Source: Tritrichomonas musculus (taxonomy: Eukaryota > Parabasalia > Tritrichomonadida > Tritrichomonadidae). From it: a stretch of 64,000 bases of DNA. Location of the stretch: positions 1 through 64,000 of the forward strand of contig JAPFFF010000040.1 in NCBI GenBank assembly GCA_039105265.1, given 5' to 3'. This document shows, in pieces, positions 1-9,033 of the stretch (position 1 is its first letter; every line of letters begins with the position of its first letter). The notes beneath the pieces were generated by a model. That model was not told the origin of the DNA, did no database searches, and saw only the letters and a list, made by a program, of their open reading frames with translations. The position numbers and the translations under genes were made by a program.

Positions 1-1355
1 CTTTTTAGAGGCAAATTAAAATTCAATTCATAACAATTAGCTAAAATTAATATTATATAAGAATTTGAATTATTTGAATATAAATCTAGTTGTTGAGTAA
101 TATATTCATTATATAATGTCTCATTATCATTGGATATGCTTATATTTATTAAAATTTCTTCTTCTAATCTTTTAAATACTTTTGGATTGGTTGAAAAATT
201 GATTTCTTGTGTATAATTTGGAAAAGGAATTGGTGTATATATAGGTATAGGTGGTCCATCATTATTATATATAATATTTAAATCACAAAAATACTTATTT
301 GTATAATTATATGGAACATACGCAATTATCCTATTTGGAAATGAATTGTAACAATAAATATCTTTATCACTTTGATTGTAATATATTGTTGAAATATTTG
401 TTTCATAAAATGAATATGCGTGAATTTTATCAACATATGTAAGATCAATTGATCCGCTTAAACGATAGCAACGACGAAAAGATTCACTATCAATCATGGA
501 AATTGTACTTGAAAAAATCACTGATTCTAATTTATAAAAATTAAGACAAAACCGTTTTGGAACAGCAGTTATTCCTTCTCTAAAAATTAATTTTGTGATA
601 TTATTTGTGTATTTTCGTATGCCATCAATGATGGGAATACCATTCCCATAAATATATAAAGTTGTTTGAATATTAAAATTATAAACATTAGGACCACAGA
701 TTTCACTATTTTCAATCTCTTTATTTACTGGAAAATTGCCAAATGCTGCATCTTGGTAATCAGTTGGAACTTTTACATTTATATAAAGAGTTTTTGAAAA
801 TGCATCATTTGAAATACTAGGGCTTAAATTACCCATAAAAAAAATTGAATCAATATTATTACAATTTGCAAATGTTTCTTCACCAATATATCTGAGATCA
901 CCATTTAATATAATTGAATTTAATTGTATACAATTTGCAAATGCATATGATCCAATTGATTCTAAATTATATGGTAAATCAATAGATTTAATAGAATTGC
1001 ATCCGTAAAAAGCATTCGATTCGATTTTGGTTATATTACTATTAAAAAATATGGAAATTAATTGTTTTGATTCATAAAATGAATAAGATCCAATTGAAAG
1101 TACATTTTTTGATATATTAATTATCTTTATATTTGATATAAAATCTTGCCAGGGGGTATTATTTTGATCGAAATTAGTCATATATCCATCACCAAATATT
1201 TCTAACAAACAGTTATTAGAATGATATATATATGTAAGGTTTTCACCACATTTTCCTGTATATGTGTTGTCATTTCTTAAGCGTAGTTTTGATTGTTCTA
1301 GCATTTTCTTTGATTTAATATCATTTAGAGAGCAAAATACTAAAAAGCAAAGCAT
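1..1355 (-). CDS. BspA-like leucine-rich repeat surface protein (5' part, cut by window start)
   Basis: This is the N-terminal 451 residues of the protein described in full at 25637-27886; the rest lies outside the window. Base 782 is T here and A in the other two copies, which makes residue 192 Ile instead of Leu. It is the only change seen in this gene among the copies. Confidence 0.85.
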   Translation of the reverse strand, partial: MLCFLVFCSLNDIKSKKMLEQSKLRLRNDNTYTGKCGENLTYIYHSNNCLLEIFGDGYMTNFDQNNTPWQDFISNIKIINISKNVLSIGSYSFYESKQLISIFFNSNITKIESNAFYGCNSIKSIDLPYNLESIGSYAFANCIQLNSIILNGDLRYIGEETFANCNNIDSIFFMGNLSPSISNDAFSKTLYINVKVPTDYQDAAFGNFPVNKEIENSEICGPNVYNFNIQTTLYIYGNGIPIIDGIRKYTNNITKLIFREGITAVPKRFCLNFYKLESVIFSSTISMIDSESFRRCYRLSGSIDLTYVDKIHAYSFYETNISTIYYNQSDKDIYCYNSFPNRIIAYVPYNYTNKYFCDLNIIYNNDGPPIPIYTPIPFPNYTQEINFSTNPKVFKRLEEEILINISISNDNETLYNEYITQQLDLYSNNSNSYIILILANCYELNFNLPLK

Positions 1356-1477
1356 AATTTTTTGAGTGCTTTAGCTGACACACAAAAAAACACAAAAAGT
1401 AAAAAAAAAAAAAAATATTAAATGGTATTGAATTTTATAAATTATTTTATTTTCTTATTTAAATCAGTATAACATTT

Positions 1478-2212
1478 TTAATTATACTTTTTAAATCTAT
1501 AAAATCCTATAAAATAGAATGAAATTATCATTAACACTGATACTACAATAATAGAAGACACAATGGCCCATGATGCAGAAGATGAGAAAGGAATGATTTC
1601 TTTTGATAGTTTATCTGTATACAAATAAAAACCAGCACCATTATAACAAAATTTTTTCCATTGAGTATTTGATTCAATAGAATCAAAATATTCTTTCATA
1701 TGTTTTGTTTCATTAAAAAAAGTTGATACATCCCAAATACAATAAAGGCTGGATTTTATATAATTTGTCCACGTAAAAGTCATCCATACAGGCATATATG
1801 ACAACATTTCTGCAAACTCTGAAGGAATTGATATATTTAAAAAATCGCGGAAAATCAAATAACACTCTCCAACAAAATGTATTGATGCTATTATTGCACT
1901 TAAATCATCGACTGATTTATCAAAAACAGAAATATTTTGAATTCTAACAAAATTATTGATTATTGAAAAATCATAATAAAGAAATTGAAAATAATCAATA
2001 TACAAATCAAATGTATCATTGCATTGAACATGTACTTGGGAAGTTAATGAAATTTCAATGAAGGAATTACATTGATATATAAACTTATTTTTGGGTGATA
2101 TTTTTAGCTTTTTTGCTTTATAACTTTCTATAGGCGTAGTCGTTTTGAATTGTTCATCAATAATTTTGTTTGCTTCAAGAAGGATTAAACAAAGCAAATT
2201 AATAAAAAGCAT
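1478..2212 (-). CDS. Predicted single-pass surface protein, unknown family
   Basis: A 244-residue protein with a hydrophobic N terminus that looks like a signal peptide (residues 1 to about 14). An extracellular-type region follows, with several Asn-X-Ser/Thr sites and scattered cysteines. A strong membrane segment lies at about 214-236, followed by a short basic tail. I infer a type I membrane glycoprotein with a very short cytoplasmic end. The ATG is the first Met and sits at the start of the signal peptide; the stop is followed by AAA, giving the UAAA tetranucleotide typical of trichomonad 3' ends. It is transcribed away from the polytopic gene at 2311 with about 100 bp between the starts, so a shared bidirectional promoter is possible. 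I do not recognise the family. Confidence 0.75.
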   Translation of the reverse strand: MLFINLLCLILLEANKIIDEQFKTTTPIESYKAKKLKISPKNKFIYQCNSFIEISLTSQVHVQCNDTFDLYIDYFQFLYYDFSIINNFVRIQNISVFDKSVDDLSAIIASIHFVGECYLIFRDFLNISIPSEFAEMLSYMPVWMTFTWTNYIKSSLYCIWDVSTFFNETKHMKEYFDSIESNTQWKKFCYNGAGFYLYTDKLSKEIIPFSSSASWAIVSSIIVVSVLMIISFYFIGFYRFKKYN

Positions 2213-2276
2213 TTTTTTAAATTTAATTATTATTATTCAAAAATAAAATTTTTTACAAATTGAGACATTTTTGGTG

Positions 2277-2285
2277 TCATTATTT
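2277..2285 (+). promoter_or_regulatory. Initiator-like motif of the polytopic membrane protein gene
   Basis: TCATTATTT fits the trichomonad initiator TCA(+1)YWWW and lies 34 bp upstream of the ATG at 2311. It falls inside the longer open frame that begins with TTG at 2260, so the ATG at 2311 is the better start. The same motif occurs at 28808-28816 and 55323-55331. Confidence 0.45.
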
Positions 2286-2310
2286 TTTAAGCCAAAATCA
2301 TCGATTTAAC

Positions 2311-3768
2311 ATGGTAAGCTTTTGTTCATGGATATATATTAAGCTATTTTTCGGGCAATTTTTAGATATTTGCAATTCGGCAGGTTCTCTTTTTGGTGAA
2401 GCTATAAGTCTATTCCAAACTTTCCAAAGACTCACATCGGTAAGACAGTTTTCTGTAAGACTTTCAAATGATTGTACTAAAATGTTTGATTGGGCCTCTA
2501 ATTTAATTCAAATTATTTCAGAAGCAGTTTTTAATTTCAATCCATTAACAGATTTTGAAATTTTTACAATTTATGTTTTTATTATTCCATTGCCAATATT
2601 AGTTTTTATAAATGCATATAGCATTGGTATTACTTCTATATTTCATTTAATTTATGAAGTAAGTTTAGCATTACTTATTGGCGGAATAAAGTTAGTTTTC
2701 CTTGATCGCAATATTATTGGATCATATTTAGTAGCTCCTTCAATTGCTATGATTTTTGTTGTTTCATTATATTTACTCATTTGTTGTATCTGTTCTCGTT
2801 GCAAGGGTGAAAAATTTTCATGTTGTAAAAGTAATACAGAAAATAAAATTGATACTTTTGGAAATTTTCGTTATACATTATCAATAATGTTAGCCTCTAT
2901 TGTTTTTGTTATTTTAATATATCCAATTGCTTCAGTCAGATATCAATTATCAATATTTGTTATTGGTTTTACTTCTGCATTAATAATAATGTTTTTTATA
3001 ATAGATATTTGTTTATTAATTATTTCAAAATATCGAAATAAGACACATGCAAAAATAAATACTTTTTTAATAAATATATTTACTTTATTGTTTATACCTG
3101 GAACTGATTCTTTAACGAAAATCATTTCAGGAGGTTATCGAAAGAGATGGGAATGTTATGCTGCTTATGGCATAATTTTATTCATAATTCCAATCATAAT
3201 CACATTATTAACTATTATCAATCATAACCCAGATTTAAATGATAAATACAAAAGAGCTGGATCATCTCTTTGTAATCCTTATCATTATATTGAATTCGTT
3301 GATATAATCAAACAGGCTGCTTTTTCATTAACATCTGCCTTTGATTTTACTTATATATCTCTTTGCATTGAAATTTTTTGGTTTTTGTTGATTTTAGCAA
3401 TTCTTCCTTTTAGACGTAAAAGTGATCATTGCCTTGTTCTTGGTAGCTCATTTGTTGTTATAACTGGTACTTCTGCTGCTTTATACAGCGAAAAACATGG
3501 AACAAAAATTTTTAGTTTTGGACTTACTTTATTTTTTGTTATTTTTTCTTGCATTCCTGCTATTATTTCTTTTTATTTCTTTTTCTTTTTAGATTTTGAA
3601 GTAAAACATGTTAATGATTCTAGCGACGTGGATTTAAGTGATGATTCAAGTAAAGGCAAAAGTCCAATTTCTAAAGCTTTCTATTCTGTTCGAATAGTTA
3701 CACCATTTGCTTTCATTTTATATGGTATTAATGCAAATATTATATTCAACAAAAGATATATGATCTAA
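2311..3768 (+). CDS. Polytopic membrane protein, about 9-10 transmembrane segments, unknown family
   Basis: A protein of 485 residues if it starts at the first ATG; the frame is open upstream to a TTG at 2260, which I reject as a start. About nine or ten hydrophobic helices run from residue 85 to 435. A cysteine-rich hydrophilic loop (CCICSRCKGEKFSCCK) lies at about residues 160-175. An acidic, serine-rich stretch (SSDVDLSDDSS) sits near residue 440, before a last weakly hydrophobic piece. The layout suggests a transporter- or receptor-like protein of the plasma or internal membranes, but no family motif can be named. It lies between two genes for single-pass membrane proteins, one divergent (1478-2212) and one downstream on the same strand (4027-4593). 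Confidence 0.75.
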   Translation: MVSFCSWIYIKLFFGQFLDICNSAGSLFGEAISLFQTFQRLTSVRQFSVRLSNDCTKMFDWASNLIQIISEAVFNFNPLTDFEIFTIYVFIIPLPILVFINAYSIGITSIFHLIYEVSLALLIGGIKLVFLDRNIIGSYLVAPSIAMIFVVSLYLLICCICSRCKGEKFSCCKSNTENKIDTFGNFRYTLSIMLASIVFVILIYPIASVRYQLSIFVIGFTSALIIMFFIIDICLLIISKYRNKTHAKINTFLINIFTLLFIPGTDSLTKIISGGYRKRWECYAAYGIILFIIPIIITLLTIINHNPDLNDKYKRAGSSLCNPYHYIEFVDIIKQAAFSLTSAFDFTYISLCIEIFWFLLILAILPFRRKSDHCLVLGSSFVVITGTSAALYSEKHGTKIFSFGLTLFFVIFSCIPAIISFYFFFFLDFEVKHVNDSSDVDLSDDSSKGKSPISKAFYSVRIVTPFAFILYGINANIIFNKRYMI

Positions 3769-3996
3769 TTGTCCATATCTTTTTAGAATACAAACATTTT
3801 TGCTTATTATTAAAATATATTTTTATTTGATTACCATATTCTGAATATATTTATTTCATTTGAAACTTATAAATTTATTTTGATTATTTTTTAATAAATA
3901 AAAATATTATTTATTTCATTAATTGATTGTTATCTTTATAAAATTTTTTTAGATATTCATAAGTGACACAAAAAATTAGTGAAAAAGTTTTAAAAA

Positions 3997-4007
3997 TCAT
4001 TGTTTTA
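3997..4007 (+). promoter_or_regulatory. Initiator-like motif of the 188-residue membrane protein gene
   Basis: TCATTGTTTTA matches the trichomonad initiator pattern and lies 30 bp before the ATG at 4027. Equivalent sites are at 30528 and 57043. Confidence 0.4.
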
Positions 4008-4026
4008 TCAAGGTTAAAAGTTTCAT

Positions 4027-4593
4027 ATGATTTATTTTTTTATTTACCTCTCTTTTTCTCGGCCAATATTCTATTTTAATCTTGAAAATGAAACAACAAA
4101 ATATCTTATTTTGTTTTTAACTCCGCTCGATAATATTGAAATTAATGTTAAAAAGAGAACTGGAACCATTTTTTCAAAATGGCCTGATTATCTCTATATG
4201 GATGTTGAGGCAATAAATTCAGAAGACGAAATTGAAAAATATGGGCCTTTTACTTCAGAGAATAATTTACAAGCATTACATTTTCAAACAAAAAATTATA
4301 CATTAAAACTAGTTAATGAAGGACAAGATAATATAAAAATTGCCATGGTATTTTCAACTGGAAACTCCTTTTTTATAAGGAATATATTTAGCGATGATTT
4401 TGTATTTCCTTTTATCGGAAATAAATCAGTAATTTATGACTTTAATCAATTTGATTATCCATTCATATATGATTCGAAAGAAGATAATGGGAGAAGAATT
4501 ATTTTTATTTTTGCTCTTGCTTTGTTAGTAGCAAATGCTGCAATAATAGTGATATTTACTTTCATTGATAGCTGTTTTTACCCAGATAAATAA
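4027..4593 (+). CDS. Small predicted type I membrane protein, unknown family
   Basis: A 188-residue protein that starts with a hydrophobic signal-like segment (residues 1 to about 16). About 140 residues of mixed, beta-like extracellular sequence with a few N-glycosylation sites follow, then one membrane helix at about 157-179 and a short tail. The stop lies in a TAAATAAATAAA stretch, consistent with trichomonad polyadenylation at UAAA. The overall plan resembles the 244-residue neighbour at 1478-2212, but I see no clear sequence identity between them. No family is recognised. It is the last intact gene before about 2 kb of mobile-element DNA. Confidence 0.7.
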   Translation: MIYFFIYLSFSRPIFYFNLENETTKYLILFLTPLDNIEINVKKRTGTIFSKWPDYLYMDVEAINSEDEIEKYGPFTSENNLQALHFQTKNYTLKLVNEGQDNIKIAMVFSTGNSFFIRNIFSDDFVFPFIGNKSVIYDFNQFDYPFIYDSKEDNGRRIIFIFALALLVANAAIIVIFTFIDSCFYPDK

Positions 4594-4937
4594 ATAAACA
4601 TAAATTTTTTACTTGTTAATGGGACAAAATCTTTTTTTTTTAAATGATGAATTAACAATGATTGAAATTATTACTAATACAATTAAGATATGCATCAATG
4701 ATGGCCAGCCTTATTTCTGGAGGATTTTCATTCAATTTACTGGGATAATAAAATTTCATAAATATAAATGAACAAAAGTAACATTTATAAATCTATAACT
4801 ATTATTGAAGATCAACAAAAAGTTTATAAATACCTCATTTTTGTTCTACATTTAATATCAAAAATTGCAAGTAACCACCATAGACAAAATGATTTTTCAC
4901 AAAAATTGAAAAAAATTATACGATTCTTCAAAACATA
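4594..4937. other. Intergenic DNA, no gene seen
   Basis: AT-rich sequence between the 188-residue gene and the miniature element. I see no supported gene: the short open frame at 4768 runs into the terminal repeat of the element, so it is an accident of the insertion. Equivalent stretches are 31125-31468 and 57640-57983. Confidence 0.6.
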
Positions 4938-5834
4938 TAGGTGTGGCGATCGGAAGTGAAGTGTCAAATAATTGAAATAAAACTTAAAAAATCCATGGAT
5001 CACAAAATAAACCAATTAATTAAATGTTATATGATATATTGATTATAAATTTTGAATAAAAAATAAAATTCTATGTGCAGGATTTAAGATATAAAATAAA
5101 TGATATTTTCTTTCAAATCTGAGACATGTTATATGAAAAATATAATTTATTTTAAGCTTTTTTGTAAAATTTTATAAGCCATTCGCATATTAAACCATTT
5201 GGATATTTTTAAATATTTTAAAATATCAAGGAATAATAATAAAACTTATCAAATAATAAATTTGATATTATATTTTTTAATCATTTCATATAAATCAATC
5301 AAGAAATTGGAAAAAAGAAATTAAGATGATCTATATCATAGGAAAGAACAATTTTTTAAATTCATTATGTATGAAATAAAAAATTATTTATCCTAATTTA
5401 TTCAAAATTGAAAAAAAAAAAACGAATTGATTTTAGTTTTTTCTTCTTTGTAAACGATATACTTTATTTTTTTAAGCACATGTTACTTATATTATATATT
5501 TTCAATTTTCAGATCTAAAATGAATGTCCAAAAAGATTTATCTTAGAGAATCTACTTTCTTTTTTGGTGTCATATGTTTTCTCTTTAATATTGTTTACTC
5601 GAAAATCTTTTCATTAGTTGGAAAATTATAAAACAATTACATTTATCATTGTGAAAAAACGATTATTTTCAATTGAATTTCCTAAATAATCATATCTTGA
5701 AATTGATACATAGAATTTTCAAAATAATAATTTTATAAATATTATATTATAATTATATTCCTAAAAACTAAATATCAACCCATTCCATGGATTTTTTAAT
5801 TTTTCTGACACTTCACTTCCGATCGCCACACCTA
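4938..5834. mobile_element. Non-autonomous Mutator-like (MULE) miniature element
   Basis: An 897-bp element bounded by perfect 29-bp inverted repeats (4938-4966 and 5806-5834, beginning TAGGTGTGGCGATCGG). A second inverted block of 16 bp lies just inside (4984-4999 and 5784-5799). The flanks carry an exact 10-bp direct repeat TCAAAACATA (4928-4937 and 5835-5844), which is a target-site duplication. A 9-11 bp duplication is the hallmark of the Mutator superfamily, and MULEs are known in Trichomonas vaginalis. The interior is AT-rich with no plausible reading frame, so the element must have been moved by a transposase from elsewhere. The intact duplication and perfect ends suggest a recent insertion. 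Superfamily assignment rests on duplication length only. Confidence 0.85.
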
Positions 5835-5844
5835 TCAAAACATA

Positions 5845-6208
5845 TCAAACCAATTTTTTTAATTCAGTTATTTTCAATATTTTCAAAGATAACAAAAGGA
5901 TTCTTTTTATTCTTATTAAAAAAAACATACACCGCTCTCGTTACAAATGAAACAAAGTTGCTTGTTAACCAATAAAAAAATTTTCGTTAACTAAAAAAAC
6001 CCACTTGTGATGTGAAAAAAGTTTCAATTTTCACTTCACTATTCAATTTTCACTTTTTGAAACGGCGTTTTTTGCGTCATTCATTTCACCAAATCAAAAA
6101 ACGCCGGTGGCCCTCAGAATTTCTTAGAATTTCGAAATAACGTATTTCAAAAAATATCCAAATTTTTTTGAATTCAAAAAATCATAAAATAGAACATAAA
6201 TTATGCGA
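5845..6208. other. Intergenic DNA with a GC-rich 12-bp hairpin
   Basis: No gene seen. The notable structure is a perfect 12-bp inverted repeat, CGGCGTTTTTTG at 6063-6074 and CAAAAAACGCCG at 6095-6106, with a 20-nt loop. Just before it lie two related copies of TTTCAATTTTCAC-type sequence. It could be a remnant of another element end. Equivalents are 32376-32739 and 58891-59254. Confidence 0.5.
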
Positions 6209-6216
6209 AAATTATG

Positions 6217-6547
6217 GGATCGATTCTAAAATAGGTGTACAATACTGAAGGACACTCAAAAAGTGAAAATTCTTCAGAAAAAATAATCATAATAAAATAC
6301 TAAAAAAAAAATCTTTTTATGTTACAAAATTTTTACCGATTCTTACCGCCATCTGCGGGGTCTCGACTACGCCTCGCATTCGCTCGGATTCGCTCGACGC
6401 CCGCTAGGCGGTATGTAGTCTCGGTAAAAATTATGTAAAAATATAAAAAGAATTATTTTTATTTTGCATTTTTTTAGATTATTTTTTCTGAAGAATTTTC
6501 ACTTTTTGAAGGCTCTTTCAATTGTACACCTATTTTAGAATCGATCC
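6217..6547. mobile_element. Fold-back miniature element with 8-bp target duplication
   Basis: A 331-bp palindromic element. The outer arms are perfect over 27 bp (6217-6243 and 6521-6547, beginning GGATCGATTCTAAAATAGG). A further 32-bp perfect block follows (6256-6287 and 6478-6509), so the arms pair over about 70 bp. Exact 8-bp direct repeats AAATTATG flank it (6209-6216 and 6548-6555). An 8-bp duplication fits hAT-type or related elements, but the terminal bases are not diagnostic. The core (about 6328-6432) holds nested inverted repeats and is strikingly GC-rich against the AT-rich surroundings. There is no coding capacity. Confidence 0.8.
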
Positions 6548-6567
6548 AAATTATGACACATAAATAA

Positions 6568-6852
6568 AAATACCCCTTTACTATAAGACGTAAGAGTAAT
6601 CATTTTATATGCAAGGATGCAAAACATATAAAGGGGTATATACGAGTATGTCTAAATGGCGACTACTACTTGAAACATGTACTTATAGCAAGACAGTTCA
6701 TACCTAATGATGACCCACGACATAAAATAGAGGTAGACCATATCAATAGGAATAGGGCTGACTACCATCTAAGCAACCTAAGATGGATAACCCCAACTGA
6801 TAGTAACTATAACAGGGATATGCCCAAAATTATAAATGCGCGGGCAGAGTAG
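6568..6852 (+). CDS. HNH_3-type endonuclease region
   Basis: The frame reads through GYIRVCLNGDYYLKHVLIA, then AxxFIPN, EVDHINRNRADYHLSNLRW and ITP, the characteristic HNH_3 layout in which VDHI supplies the catalytic His and the Asn-rich segment completes the beta-beta-alpha metal site. Proteins of this type are DNA endonucleases, often free-standing homing enzymes in phages and protists. Coding similarity extends upstream of the first start-like codon at 6670 to about 6568, so the true N terminus is unclear. It is short (about 95 codons) for such an enzyme, and lacks an obvious NUMOD4 or AP2 DNA-binding part. It may belong to the Polinton-type element or be an independent passenger at its edge. 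Confidence 0.7.
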   Translation, partial: KYPFTIRRKSNHFICKDAKHIKGYIRVCLNGDYYLKHVLIARQFIPNDDPRHKIEVDHINRNRADYHLSNLRWITPTDSNYNRDMPKIINARAE

Positions 6853-7081
6853 ATATATGGTACTCTAGGAACTCAAAGGCAAAGTGTTCTATTTTGTCGA
6901 TAAATTCCAAATCACCATCTTTCATAATTACATTAAGAAATTCAGGTTCGAAATACTCAGCAGCTAACTCTTTTATCTTATTAATTAAAATATCACATAC
7001 ACCCTCATTAGTCTCACACCTATATTCATAGAGGTAAGATACTAATTTATAGAGAATATTCATACGCTCTTTTATGGTCAT
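6830..7081 (-). CDS. Small hypothetical protein, acidic, helical
   Basis: An 83-residue frame starting at the first ATG on the minus strand; a longer frame reaches a TTG at 7129 but has no better start. The product is acidic and helix-rich (INKIKELAAEYFEPEFLNVI), with no known motif. It is the only frame on the minus strand in the element and is divergent from the coiled-coil gene at 7165, with 83 bp between the starts. It overlaps the end of the HNH frame by 23 bp. Whether it is expressed is uncertain. Confidence 0.4.
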   Translation of the reverse strand: MTIKERMNILYKLVSYLYEYRCETNEGVCDILINKIKELAAEYFEPEFLNVIMKDGDLEFIDKIEHFAFEFLEYHISTLPAHL

Positions 7082-7144
7082 GCAAATAAGCCATTTATAC
7101 AGAAATAAAAAAACAAATGAAATGAACAATAGAAAAATATTTAG

Positions 7145-7159
7145 TCATTTCACTTTTTT
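7145..7159 (+). promoter_or_regulatory. Double initiator-like motif before the coiled-coil gene
   Basis: Two overlapping trichomonad initiator matches, TCATTT and TCACTTTTTT, lie 5-20 bp upstream of the ATG at 7165. This supports that ATG rather than the TTG at 7162. Equivalents are at 33676 and 60191. Confidence 0.4.
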
Positions 7160-7164
7160 CTTTG

Positions 7165-7425
7165 ATGAATATCGATAAGAAGATACGATTGACCACTGAA
7201 ATGCTCAACGCTAAAATCATGGATGAAAAGCAAAAGCTTGAAGCAAAGGTAGACCATACTGAAACTTACTTGTTGCTCCAAATTGATCAACTCAACCAAA
7301 GACTTGATGAGGTTCTTAATAGGGTCAACCTGCTATCCTTAAAACTCGATTCTGTCATTGATGACCTTGCAAATATGAAGGTCAACGTTGATGATATCAA
7401 CAGCAGCCTTGATAACCTTCATTAA
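7165..7425 (+). CDS. Small coiled-coil protein of the Polinton-type element
   Basis: An 86-residue protein that is almost entirely amphipathic helix with heptad-like spacing of Leu, Ile and Val (LLLQIDQLNQRLDEVLNRV, then SLKLDSVIDDL). It probably forms an oligomeric coiled coil. No enzymatic motif is present. Its position ahead of the protease and structural-type genes, on the same strand, suggests an accessory or structural part of the element, but the function is unknown. Confidence 0.6.
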   Translation: MNIDKKIRLTTEMLNAKIMDEKQKLEAKVDHTETYLLLQIDQLNQRLDEVLNRVNLLSLKLDSVIDDLANMKVNVDDINSSLDNLH

Positions 7426-7466
7426 TAAACAACATCTTCTACTTACTTCTTTTATTTGATTTTTAA

Positions 7467-9012
7467 ATGACTAGTAATGTAGGTACACAAACTAAACCTA
7501 ACAATAAAATACAACTATTACAAGGTACTATTAAATTTCGACCTAAACTAGTTGATAGAGATGTTGCAAGATTAACAAGAGGTTTGGGTCAAACTATATG
7601 GAAGTTCTCTAATAATCAAATAAATCTACAAAAATTATATGAGACATATTTAAATACTAGTATAGCTTTTAAAGACGTACTTGAATTTGCTAATAGACTC
7701 AAGAGAGAGAGACCAAGAGCAAAATTTACAGGTTGTGTGTTTGCGATTAAGAAAAATCAAGATGATAAAGATGAACTTGGACATTGCATAACAGTATTAA
7801 AGCCATATCAATATACTCTCCAAGAATCAGATGAAGGTTTATTAACAGAGATAAAATTACATTATGATATTATCAACATAAGGATATCTCGAATGAAGAC
7901 TGAGGAGGAAAAACAAGCAGCTAAAGAACTGAGAGAGCAGATGAAAGAAAGAACATTGGAAAATGATAAGAAAGAATATAAAACTAGAGGTGTTCAAACA
8001 GATGATATACCAGAATTGGCTCCATTACCCAGACCTCCAACTTTAAATCGAAATGATTATAATCTTAACCTTAGGAAAATCGGTAGGAACCGACCCACAA
8101 ATGTTGAGCCACCAACAAGGGATCTAAATCAAAACAGAATTCAACGTTTACTTCAAAGTAGTACAAATTTAGATGATGATAGACCTAAGAAAAAATCAAA
8201 ACAACCTAAGAAAAAATCAAAACGACCTCGTTCACCTTCACCTCCACCTCCACCTCCACCACCTCCTCCTCCTTCATTGCCACCTCCACAGTTTCCATCA
8301 TCACATACCTCTCGAGGTACTAGTCCTCCTCCAAGAAAACCCCATATGACACCACAGAAGGCAGGAGAGTATACAGTAGACCAAGGACATAATAGGATTC
8401 ATGATTGGAGGAGTTTAGTCAATGATGAAAATATAGACGAAGATGTTATTGATGACTACTTGAAACTTCTATATAACAAAGGAAAGAGATTGAATAAACA
8501 ACCTGGTCAAAATGAGGCAGAGTTTGATAAAAAGAAAATATTGGTTTTACCTACTGCATTTTATACCCTCCTTTCTATAGCATATGAAACTAATGATAAT
8601 GAAAAAATACATGAACTGATGAAAAGTCCTATCTCAGGTAAACAGTCATTTTCACATTACGATAAAGTATTTGTCCCCATTTGCTCAGATGGAGAACATT
8701 GGGTTTTATGTTCGATATCCAAAGAAAATAATCAAATGCTATGACTCTGAGAATAAGTCAATGGCGCCAGAGGTAAAGACACTTAATAAGTGGATCGATA
8801 TTTCAGCAACAGGTTAGTTAAAAGCAAAATATTATGATGTACCTAGTCAAAAGAATAACAAGGATTGTGGAGTGTTTCTAATGGAATCTTGTCGTACCTT
8901 TTTGCATGAAGGAGATGGTAAGTTTAAACAACGCAATATACCAGATATTAGAAAGAGAATACTTCGAGAACTTCAAAACAATGAATTAGAAACAGGTGTT
9001 GTATATAAATAA
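7467..9012 (+). pseudogene. Polinton cysteine protease region (Ulp1/adenain-like)
   Basis: The N-terminal part is basic and charged and carries a long polyproline run followed by SR-type motifs. The C-terminal part matches the C48/adenain protease fold: a strand ending in a His-Trp pair (DGEHWVLCSI) and, further on, the DCGVF catalytic-cysteine motif. In Polintons this enzyme is thought to mature the capsid proteins. The unusually long N-terminal extension is not part of the protease fold and may be a separate scaffold-like region. Order and strand fit the rest of the element. The region appears broken. Confidence 0.75.
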
Positions 9013-9033
9013 AGACTTTTTATTCAACTCGAA

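Noticed and set aside
2260-2310. Start of the polytopic protein at TTG 2260
   Set aside because: Non-ATG start, and the initiator-like motif lies inside this stretch; the ATG at 2311 fits better.
4768-5975. Short open frames at 4768 and 5787
   Set aside because: Both contain the terminal inverted repeats of the miniature element, and their translated similarity comes only from those repeats.
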